From an uncultured Clostridium sp. (GTDB lineage Bacteria; Bacillota; Clostridia; Clostridiales; Clostridiaceae), in assembly GCA_934777095.1 (NCBI GenBank), contig CAKVNP010000052.1, positions 1 to 9,915 of the forward strand: a stretch of 9,915 nt of DNA. Direction: 5' to 3'. The notes below the pieces were generated by a model, which did not search any database, was not told the origin of the DNA, and saw only the letters and a program-made list of their open reading frames with translations. Within the stretch, counting starts at the first letter, position 1, and the number at the start of each line of letters is the position of its first letter. Position numbers and translations under genes: made by a program. Shown one piece after another: positions 1 to 5,772 of this stretch.

Positions 1-436
1 GGATGTAAGAGTTATACCTACTAAGAGTATTCCACAAGGAATAACTTGTATAACAATGTTTAATCCAGAAGCTGAAGTTGAGGAAAATGAAGCAAGTTTA
101 AATGATGCTTTAGAAATGGTTACAACTGGTTCTGTAACTTACGCAGTAAGAGATACAGAAATGGATGGCATACAAATTAAAGAAGGAAATATGCTAGGAT
201 TAGTTGAAAATAAGATAAAGAAAGTTGGCGACGACTACTTTACAGTTGCTGAAGAAGTTCTTGATTCAATGGTTAATGAAGATAGTGAGTTAATTACTAT
301 ATTCTATGGTAAAGACGTTGATGAAAGTAAAATGGAAGAATTCACTTCTAAATTAGAAGAAAAATACGAAGACTTTGATGTTCAGTGCTATAAAGGAGAC
401 CAACCTTTATACTACTTCATTATGTCAGTGGAATAA
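1..436 (+). CDS. fakA: Fatty acid kinase catalytic subunit FakA (DAK2/YloV family), C-terminal part
   Basis: The frame is open from base 2 and ends at TAA 434-436, so this is the last ~144 residues of a gene that begins before the window (family members are roughly 550 aa). The first visible residues, VRVIPTKSIPQGI, followed by a Phe-Asn-Pro, are typical of the end of the central domain of the YloV/FakA family. The remainder matches the C-terminal DAK1_2/FakA-C domain with its closing alpha/beta fold (ELITIFYGKDV, then QPLYYFIMSVE at the C-terminus). By family knowledge, the full protein has an N-terminal DhaL-like ATP-binding domain and phosphorylates fatty acids presented by FakB; the acyl phosphate enters phospholipid synthesis in the cytoplasm. 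The kinase active site is not in the window. A hairpin terminator follows directly. Family assignment is firm; the FakA activity is inferred from the family. Confidence 0.88.
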   Translation, partial: DVRVIPTKSIPQGITCITMFNPEAEVEENEASLNDALEMVTTGSVTYAVRDTEMDGIQIKEGNMLGLVENKIKKVGDDYFTVAEEVLDSMVNEDSELITIFYGKDVDESKMEEFTSKLEEKYEDFDVQCYKGDQPLYYFIMSVE

Positions 437-441
437 TATTT

Positions 442-476
442 ATAGCACAAAAGGCAAGTCCTTTTGTGCTATTTTA
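442..476 (+). terminator. Intrinsic terminator after fakA
   Basis: A perfect 13-bp stem (442-454 pairs with 460-472; core AGCACAAAAGG/CCTTTTGTGCT) with a 5-base loop CAAGT begins 5 bases after the fakA stop and runs into TTTT then A. The T-run is short, so some read-through into recG, which starts only 19 bases later, is possible. No separate recG promoter is obvious in the gap, so the hairpin may act as an attenuator between the two genes. Confidence 0.7.
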
Positions 477-494
477 GTTAAAGGAGGAAAAAGG

Positions 495-2525
495 GTGGAT
501 GTTTCAAGAGATGTTTCTACGCTTAAGGGTGTAGGACCGAAACTTTTAGAGAAGTTGAATAAGTGTGGAATATTTACTATCTTAGATTTACTATTATATT
601 TTCCTAGAGATTATGAATACTTAAGAAGTAATACGCCCATAAGTGAAATTCATGAAGAAGATAAAAATGTACTAAGCTGTAGATGTTTAGAGTATGGTAC
701 AGATGTGAGAACAAGAACTGGGAAATTTATTACAACAATTAAATTTGATTATTTAGAGACTATTGTGGAAGGTAAATGGTTTAACCAGAGATTTATAAAA
801 AATACCTTTAAAGCAGGTACAACATATGATTTAATTGGAAAGTTTAAAAAGACGCCAAGGGGATTTGAAATCGTAAATCCCATAGTAGGAGTTAAAGTTG
901 CTAAGGAAAATGAAATTGTTCCTAGGTATAGCTTAAAGGGTGATTTAACGGATAAGATGCTTATTAAATTAATCAGTATGTGTTTAGATGAAGTTAAAAT
1001 CCAAGATAATCTTCCACGGGCATTAATCGATAAATATGGAATGACAGATTTAGATTTTGCTATTAGAAATATTCATTTTCCAACTGGCAGGGAAGAACTT
1101 GAAAAGGCTATTACAAGATTAAAATTCCAAGAGCTATTTACTTACTCTATGAAACTGCTTATTTTAAAAAGAAACTTGAAAACTAAGAATGGAATAGCTT
1201 TTGAGCTGAAAGATGAACTTAGGGATTTAAAAGCAGCATTACCTTATTCTTTAACAGAGGCACAGACTAGGGTTGTTAGGGAAATATTAAGAGATCAGAA
1301 AAGTAGTTTTCCAATGAATAGGCTTGTTCAAGGAGATGTAGGAAGCGGTAAGACAGTAGTAGCTTTAATTGCATTGTTTAATGTAGTTAAGAATGGATAT
1401 CAAGGAACTTTGATGGTACCTACAGAAATACTGGCAAATCAGCATTATGAAGAAGCTAAGAAACTCTTAGGTCCCTTTGGTGTACATATAGAATTACTTA
1501 CAGGAAGTACATCGGCTAAGGAAAAAAGAAGAATAAAAGAACTAATTAAAACTGATGAGCCATTAATAGTGGTTGGAACACATGCGTTAATTCAAGAGGA
1601 TGTAGAATTTAGTAATTTAGGACTTGTTATTACTGATGAACAGCATAGATTTGGTGTAGAACAAAGAAATAGACTAATTAATAAGGGTAGAAGGCCTGAT
1701 GTTTTAGTTATGACAGCAACACCTATACCAAGAACGCTGGCTTTATATGTATACTCGGATCTAGATATTTCTGTTATTGATAAGCTTCCTCCAGGAAGAA
1801 AGCCTGTAAAAACAGAATTCTATAATGGACCTGAAAGAATAAATGCATATAGATTGGCTTTAGATGAAATTAGAAAAGGCAGGCAGGTATATATAGTATG
1901 TCCATTAATAGAAGAGGATGAGAAAAATGATTTAAACTCTGTTGAAAAGCTATATAGAGAATTGAGGGATGATATCTTTAGAGGTATACCTATTGAAATT
2001 CTTCATGGAAAGATGAAGCCTAAAGAAAAAGATGAGATTATTACAAGATTTAAAAATGATGAAACGAAAGTTATTATCTCTACTACTGTAATTGAGGTAG
2101 GGGTAAATGTACCTAATGCATCTGTGATGATTATTGAAAATGCAGAAAGATTTGGTCTTGCGCAGCTGCATCAGCTTAGGGGAAGAGTAGGTAGAGGTCA
2201 GTATGAGTCTTATTGCGTACTTACTGGTAATGCCAAAACAGAAACCACTAAAAAGAGAATGAAGATAATGACAGAATCTACAGATGGTTTTTATATTTCT
2301 GAACAGGATTTAAAGCTAAGAGGCTCGGGAGAATTATTCGGCCTTAGGCAAAGTGGAGAAGAGGGTTTAGTTTTATCTAATTTATACGATGATATAAATA
2401 TACTAAGATGTGCTAGAGAAGAAGGAAAGATTTTATTAAAATCTGATAAGACGGAAGATATTAAAGTTTGCAGGGAAATATGGCAGTCTATTGAAAGATG
2501 GAGTAAGTATATATGCTTTAACTAG
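495..2525 (+). CDS. recG: ATP-dependent DNA helicase RecG
   Basis: A 676-residue superfamily 2 helicase that remodels stalled replication forks and branch-migrates Holliday junctions. The start is GTG 495, 7 bases after a strong AAAGGAGG (480-487). The open frame extends upstream to 375, but that would overlap fakA and pass through its terminator. Domains in order: an N-terminal stretch with LKGVGPK (10-16); an OB-fold wedge domain at about 60-150; Walker A GDVGSGKT (280-287); DEQH box (381-384) followed by RFG; motif III TATPIPRTLA (407-416); motif VI QLHQLRGRVGRG (557-568); and the C-terminal DLKLRGSGELFG segment (605-616) of the translocation (TRG) region. Length fits the family (B. subtilis RecG is about 682 aa). 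All helicase motifs are intact. The TAG stop lies in the loop of a 9-bp hairpin. rsmD follows only after 333 bases and has its own promoter. Confidence 0.97.
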   Translation: MDVSRDVSTLKGVGPKLLEKLNKCGIFTILDLLLYFPRDYEYLRSNTPISEIHEEDKNVLSCRCLEYGTDVRTRTGKFITTIKFDYLETIVEGKWFNQRFIKNTFKAGTTYDLIGKFKKTPRGFEIVNPIVGVKVAKENEIVPRYSLKGDLTDKMLIKLISMCLDEVKIQDNLPRALIDKYGMTDLDFAIRNIHFPTGREELEKAITRLKFQELFTYSMKLLILKRNLKTKNGIAFELKDELRDLKAALPYSLTEAQTRVVREILRDQKSSFPMNRLVQGDVGSGKTVVALIALFNVVKNGYQGTLMVPTEILANQHYEEAKKLLGPFGVHIELLTGSTSAKEKRRIKELIKTDEPLIVVGTHALIQEDVEFSNLGLVITDEQHRFGVEQRNRLINKGRRPDVLVMTATPIPRTLALYVYSDLDISVIDKLPPGRKPVKTEFYNGPERINAYRLALDEIRKGRQVYIVCPLIEEDEKNDLNSVEKLYRELRDDIFRGIPIEILHGKMKPKEKDEIITRFKNDETKVIISTTVIEVGVNVPNASVMIIENAERFGLAQLHQLRGRVGRGQYESYCVLTGNAKTETTKKRMKIMTESTDGFYISEQDLKLRGSGELFGLRQSGEEGLVLSNLYDDINILRCAREEGKILLKSDKTEDIKVCREIWQSIERWSKYICFN

Positions 2526-2536
2526 ACGTTAAAGCA
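2514..2536 (+). repeat. Perfect hairpin enclosing the recG stop codon
   Basis: TGCTTTAAC (2514-2522) is the exact reverse complement of GTTAAAGCA (2528-2536), with loop TAGAC containing the stop codon TAG (2523-2525). No T-run follows, so it is not a classical intrinsic terminator. It directly abuts the mini-hairpin array and may be its first member or may protect the recG mRNA 3' end. Confidence 0.6.
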
Positions 2537-2538
2537 TG

Positions 2539-2757
2539 GTGAATGTTGCTGAAGCAAGTGAATGTTGCAAGCAAGTGAATGATGCTAAAGCAAGTGGAAG
2601 GCCAGGGGCGGTGAATGTTGCCTATGGCAAGGGAAGGTTACCTGCGGTAAAGAGAAAGGAGCTCTAAATTAGCCTTTGGCAAAATTTATCGCTGGAGTTA
2701 TATGATGTACCACAGGTAGAGATAGTTGCCGGTGGTAAGGCGAAAAAGATTATATCT
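2539..2757. repeat. Degenerate tandem array of mini-hairpins (recG-rsmD gap)
   Basis: Six head-to-tail units of 17-20 bases fill 2539-2650. Each has a head of the GTGAATG type and then a short palindrome. Units: GTGAATGTTGCTGAAGCAA (2539-2557), GTGAATGTTGCAAGCAA (2558-2574), GTGAATGATGCTAAAGCAA (2575-2593), GTGGAAGGCCAGGGGCG (2594-2610), GTGAATGTTGCCTATGGCAA (2611-2630) and GGGAAGGTTACCTGCGGTAA (2631-2650). Looser members continue: GCC-TTT-GGC flanked by AAATT/AATTT (2666-2687), TACC-ACA-GGTA (2708-2718), TTGCC-GGT-GGTAA (2726-2738, one G-T pair) and AGAT-TAT-ATCT (2747-2757). Stems change while pairing is kept. The stretch is richer in G than its surroundings and holds no credible gene. The remainder of the 333-base gap (2758-2799) shows nothing else until the rsmD promoter. 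Confidence 0.75.
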
Positions 2758-2799
2758 GAATTTATACGTTGATATCTGTTGGATGATGTAATAAATAAA

Positions 2800-2828
2800 T
2801 TGTTAATGTAGAAATTCTGTGATAAAAT
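2800..2828 (+). promoter_or_regulatory. Promoter of the rsmD-coaD operon (sigma-A type, extended -10)
   Basis: TTGTTA (2800-2805) as -35, a 17-base spacer and TAAAAT (2823-2828) as -10, preceded by TGA to give an extended TGn element. It would start RNA near 2835, about 24 bases before the rsmD ATG, with AAAGGAGG (2844-2851) inside that short leader. Confidence 0.6.
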
Positions 2829-2858
2829 GGATATATTAAAATTAAAGGAGGAATTAGG

Positions 2859-3419
2859 ATGAGAATTATAGCAGGAAGAGCAAGAGGACGAAAATTAATA
2901 CCTCCAGCAACAATGGAAACTAGACCAACTTTAGATAGAGTAAAGGAAGCTATGTTCAGTACAATTCAAAATAGTCTGCCAGATGCAGTTGTTATTGATG
3001 TATTTGCAGGTACAGGAAGTCTTGGGCTGGAGGCTGCCAGCAGAGGAGCAAAAGAGGTCTACTTAGTGGATAAAAGCCCTGTAACATATCCTTTATTAAA
3101 GGAAAATGTTAATAATTTAAAGTTTGATGATTTTTGTTTCCCGTTAAATATGGATTCATATGATGCATTAAAATCTTTGGCAAAAAAAGGGAAGGTTTTT
3201 GATGTAATATTTATTGATCCACCATATTGTAAGGAAATGATACCAGAAGCTATGAAAATAGTTAAAGAAAATAATATGTTAAGCGAAAATGGAATTGTAG
3301 TTACTAAAATTGATTCTATTGAAGAAATATATGATGGTTACGAAGATATTGGACTAATTAAGAGTAAAAAATATGGTAATACAACAGTGTGTTACTATAA
3401 ATATATAGATTTAGAATAA
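2859..3419 (+). CDS. rsmD: 16S rRNA (guanine966-N2)-methyltransferase RsmD
   Basis: A 186-residue, class I SAM-dependent methyltransferase of the RsmD/YlbH family. It methylates N2 of G966 (E. coli numbering) in 16S rRNA during small-subunit assembly in the cytoplasm. Visible hallmarks are the N-terminal MRIIAGRARGRKL strand, TRPTLDRVKEA (21-31) typical of RsmD, SAM-binding motif I DVFAGTGSLG (47-56), and the catalytic DPPY motif (120-123), which signals an N-methyltransferase acting on an exocyclic amine. The length is normal. The ATG at 2859 lies 7 bases after AAAGGAGG. It is first in a close-packed operon: coaD begins 15 bases downstream, the same rsmD-coaD pairing as B. subtilis ylbH-ylbI. 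Nothing is missing or odd in the protein. Confidence 0.95.
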   Translation: MRIIAGRARGRKLIPPATMETRPTLDRVKEAMFSTIQNSLPDAVVIDVFAGTGSLGLEAASRGAKEVYLVDKSPVTYPLLKENVNNLKFDDFCFPLNMDSYDALKSLAKKGKVFDVIFIDPPYCKEMIPEAMKIVKENNMLSENGIVVTKIDSIEEIYDGYEDIGLIKSKKYGNTTVCYYKYIDLE

Positions 3420-3434
3420 CATAGGGAGAATGGT

Positions 3435-3923
3435 ATGAGAATAGCAATATATCCAGGTAGCTTTGATCCTGTTACAAATGGACACTTAGATATAATTACT
3501 AGAGGATCTAAGGCTTTTGATAAAGTTATTGTAGGGGTATTGGTAAATGTTGATAAGAAGGGGCTTTTTCAGATAGATGAAAGAGTAGAGCTTATTAAAA
3601 AAGTAACAAGACACCTTCCAAATGTTGAAGTAGTAAGCTTTGGTGGATTGGTAGTAGATTTTGCCAAGCAGTATAATGCAAAGGTAATTTTAAAAGGATT
3701 AAGAGCTGTATCTGATTTTGAATATGAATTACAGATGGCTCTAATGAATAAAAATTTAAATCCTGATATTGAAACATTATTTATGATGACATCAATACAG
3801 TATTCTTATTTAAGCTCATCATCTGTAAAGCAGGTTGCGAAGTTTGGTGGGGATATTAAAGGGCTGGTACCAGCTGAAATAGTTGAAGATGTTGTGGAAA
3901 AAATAAGTTTGGAAAATAAATAG
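3435..3923 (+). CDS. coaD: Phosphopantetheine adenylyltransferase CoaD
   Basis: A 162-residue nucleotidyltransferase that joins ATP and 4'-phosphopantetheine to give dephospho-CoA and pyrophosphate, the penultimate and usually rate-controlling step of CoA synthesis. The sequence opens with [16 protein letters not shown]. The TNGH at 14-17 is the (H/T)xGH nucleotide-binding motif and His17 stabilises the transition state. [12 protein letters not shown] (87-98) supplies substrate-binding residues, and SSSVK (128-132) is the second ATP-binding (ISSS) signature. Length and all motifs are typical of bacterial CoaD. The ATG at 3435 follows AGGGAG (3423-3428). It sits between rsmD (15 bases upstream) and the coiled-coil gene (11 bases downstream), so the three are probably co-transcribed. 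Confidence 0.97.
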   Translation: MRIAIYPGSFDPVTNGHLDIITRGSKAFDKVIVGVLVNVDKKGLFQIDERVELIKKVTRHLPNVEVVSFGGLVVDFAKQYNAKVILKGLRAVSDFEYELQMALMNKNLNPDIETLFMMTSIQYSYLSSSSVKQVAKFGGDIKGLVPAEIVEDVVEKISLENK

Positions 3924-3934
3924 GGGGGAAAGAA

Positions 3935-4471
3935 GTGAACAAAGTAGAATTAAATGTTATTGAGTTGTTGGAGTTTCTCCGTGAAATGGTAGAAGGTTCT
4001 CCAAAGGTTCCTATTACAGGTAAGGCTATGGTAGATGTAAAAGAGTTTGAAGAAGTAATAGATCAAATAATTAATTATTTACCAGATCAGTTAAAGAAGG
4101 CTCAATGGGTTGTGAATGAAAAAGATAGAATTTTGGAAGATGCACAAAAAGAATACCAAAATGTTAAAAAAGAAACTATGGAGCTTATGAAACAGAATGT
4201 TGAAAATCATGATACTGTAAAAGAAGCTAAGCTAAGAGCAAATGAAATAATAGCTCTAGCTCAAAGAGATGCTAAAGCTATTAGAATAGGTTCTAGAGAA
4301 TATTCAACTGAAATTCTTTCTGAAGTAGATAGAGAAATCGAAGCTAAAAAGGTTGAATTAATTAAATTAATGCAGGATTCATTTGAAAAAGTAGCTAAAG
4401 AAATTGATGATAATTTAAGTAAAACAGGAGACACTATAAAAAGTAATATAAGTGAATTAAGGGATATGTAG
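3935..4471 (+). CDS. Coiled-coil protein with DivIVA/SepIVA-like N-terminus (often annotated 'ATPase')
   Basis: A 178-residue protein, highly charged and mostly helical, with no signal peptide, membrane segment or Walker motif, so the label 'ATPase' that clostridial homologues tend to carry has no support in the sequence. Residues ~5-70 form a compact module (VPIT 25-28, VDVKEFEEVIDQI 33-45, LP 49-50, then AQ at 56-57 and KDRILEDA 63-70). Residues ~70-165 are heptad-like Glu/Lys-rich coiled coil containing EAKLRANEIIALAQRDA (97-113), a pattern common in DivIVA-family tails. The start is GTG 3935 with a G-rich Shine-Dalgarno (3922-3930) overlapping the coaD stop. By recall, the N-terminal module resembles mycobacterial SepIVA, which lies in the same coaD-to-yceD neighbourhood; that homology is inference. 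A role as a cytoplasmic scaffold in division or envelope growth is possible but unproven. The 3' end overlaps convergent ylbJ by 15 bases. Confidence 0.85.
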   Translation: MNKVELNVIELLEFLREMVEGSPKVPITGKAMVDVKEFEEVIDQIINYLPDQLKKAQWVVNEKDRILEDAQKEYQNVKKETMELMKQNVENHDTVKEAKLRANEIIALAQRDAKAIRIGSREYSTEILSEVDREIEAKKVELIKLMQDSFEKVAKEIDDNLSKTGDTIKSNISELRDM

Positions 4472-5629
4472 TTTTTTTCTTTTGAGTATTATTGCAATAA
4501 CAAGAGAAGCAATTAGTAAAGAATAAATAACTACTTGCAAGACGATATATATTTTCCCAGAAGATAGAATTATTGTTGAAGCAGGTTCTTCTCTTAGGAT
4601 TATGATACTTGCAAAAAAAGTTACAATAAAACTAATTAATCCCTGACAGAATTTGATTAGAGAATATTTTATTAAAGAAATATTATAATCGCCGATAAAT
4701 GAAGAAATCTGGCCTATAATGGATAGTCCGGAAAATGAGCAGATAAAGCTTATAATACTTAATTTTAATACAATTGATAAATTTGAGAGGCTTATTAATT
4801 TGCAGCCATTGGTAAACTCAATGCTCCCTAAAAAGAGACCATAAAGAGTTGAAGGAGGCAGATTAATAAGCTTTTCTATATTAGTAAAGATAGCTTCAAT
4901 TAAGGAGCTGTTTTTTATTATGCCGATAATTATTGAAAAAATTATTACAAAAGCACCAACTTGTAAAGTGGTATTTATGCCGTTTTCAATAGAAAATTTA
5001 ATTGCAGATCCAAAATTCATATCTTTTTCTTCTGGAATATAGTCTAAATTTTCACAAACATTTTTCTTGTTTTTAGTTAAAATTCCAATAATTAAAGGAG
5101 AAAGATAATTGCCGATTAATAATATTATTCCATATTTAATGTTTCCTAACATTGCTACACCTACAGAGCCTATTAAAAAAATAGGACTGGCATTGGTAGC
5201 TATATTTAAAAGTCTTTCAAATTCTGAACGATTAATATAACCTTGAGCATATAAGTCACAAGAGTATTTACAGCCTAAAGGATAGCCAGATAAAATGCTG
5301 GCTGTGATGGGAAAGGAAGAACTTTTATTAAGATTTAATGGCTTGCATATTAAAGGTCCAAGAAGTTTTGAATAAAGAGAAATACCATCATAACATATTA
5401 AAAGATTACAGATTACAGAAAAGGGGAATATAGTTGGGAAAAGAGATCTTATTACAAGGTTTAAACCTGTTAATGAAGCTTTAATGCTTGTATTTAAATT
5501 GCAAAGAAAAAGTATGATAAATCCTGTAATTAGTATTGAGGTAATTTGATTTCGACTAAGATTAAGGAGCTTTATAAGAACTATACTTAAAGTAAAGATT
5601 AGAATGCATAATAATATTGTTGTGTACAA
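4457..5629 (-). CDS. ylbJ: Sporulation integral membrane protein YlbJ (SpoVV)
   Basis: A membrane protein of about 390 residues, with some nine to ten hydrophobic segments spread over its length and a loop near its middle (KNKKNVCENLDYIPEEKD). It belongs to the nucleoside-recognition/gate-domain family: RSLFPTIFPFSV, SGYPLGCK, NASPIFLIGSVG and FTNGCKLISL are family-like motifs. In B. subtilis YlbJ/SpoVV is made in the mother cell under sigma-E, resides in the outer forespore membrane, moves dipicolinic acid toward the spore and is needed for cortex formation. Start choice: the frame allows GTG 5638, but that codon lies inside the only Shine-Dalgarno-like run (AAGGGGTGG, 5643-5635). TTG 5629 is 5-8 bases beyond that run and is preferred. 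The gene follows tmcAL on the minus strand after a structured gap, and its tail overlaps the convergent coiled-coil gene. Confidence 0.88.
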   Translation of the reverse strand: MYTTILLCILIFTLSIVLIKLLNLSRNQITSILITGFIILFLCNLNTSIKASLTGLNLVIRSLFPTIFPFSVICNLLICYDGISLYSKLLGPLICKPLNLNKSSSFPITASILSGYPLGCKYSCDLYAQGYINRSEFERLLNIATNASPIFLIGSVGVAMLGNIKYGIILLIGNYLSPLIIGILTKNKKNVCENLDYIPEEKDMNFGSAIKFSIENGINTTLQVGAFVIIFSIIIGIIKNSSLIEAIFTNIEKLINLPPSTLYGLFLGSIEFTNGCKLISLSNLSIVLKLSIISFICSFSGLSIIGQISSFIGDYNISLIKYSLIKFCQGLISFIVTFFASIIILREEPASTIILSSGKIYIVLQVVIYSLLIASLVIAIILKRKKLHIP

Positions 5630-5762
5630 AAAAACCACCCCTTAGTTAATGATGACTGATGAATGATGAAATAAGGAAGAAACTCCAAAGAGAGTTTCAA
5701 CATATTCACCGTAATTCATCATTAAGTAAAAACTTTACCTAATTAAGTATATGCGGGTGGTT
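5630..5762 (-). terminator. Long-looped terminator-like stem after tmcAL, overlapping the ylbJ start
   Basis: Read on the minus strand, AACCACCC (5762-5755), 8 bases after the tmcAL stop, pairs exactly with GGGTGGTT (5640-5633), which runs into seven Ts (5634-5628 region). Stem plus T-tract is the form of an intrinsic terminator, but the loop is about 114 bases and holds further nested stems (5646-5655/5716-5725, 5679-5685/5692-5698, 5726-5730/5734-5738). The 3' arm covers the GTG 5638 and the Shine-Dalgarno of ylbJ, so the pairing could stop tmcAL transcription, mask the ylbJ ribosome site, or both. Confidence 0.45.
5646..5725. repeat. 80-base palindromic element with 10-bp terminal inverted repeats (MITE-like)
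   Basis: TTAATGATGA (5646-5655) and TCATCATTAA (5716-5725) are perfect inverted repeats bounding an 80-base segment. In its centre GAAACTC (5679-5685) pairs with GAGTTTC (5692-5698) across a 6-base loop. ATGATGA/TCATCAT words recur inside both arms, for example AATGATGAA at 5662-5670 against TTCATCATT at 5715-5723. It encodes nothing and is too small to mobilise itself. The shape fits a small non-autonomous palindromic element; copy number in the genome is unknown. Confidence 0.5.
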
Positions 5763-5772
5763 CCATAATATT
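5745..5772 (-). promoter_or_regulatory. Possible sigma-E-type promoter for ylbJ
   Basis: On the minus strand AATATT (5772-5767), a 13-base spacer and CATATACTT (5753-5745) resemble the ATATT / CATA-type elements recognised by sigma-E. It overlaps the tmcAL stop codon. The match is partial and the spacer a little short. It is proposed because ylbJ is a sigma-E gene in B. subtilis and needs an entry point downstream of any tmcAL terminator. Confidence 0.25.

Noticed and set aside
375..494. Upstream extension of the recG reading frame to an ATG at 375
   Set aside because: It overlaps the fakA coding end, crosses the terminator and has no family similarity; GTG 495 has AAAGGAGG at ideal spacing.
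2539..2650. CRISPR array
   Set aside because: Units are directly contiguous, 17-20 bases, degenerate and without spacers; no cas genes are present.
2526..2858. A decayed gene between recG and rsmD
   Set aside because: No frame gives protein-like sequence; the content is explained by short palindromic repeats and a promoter.
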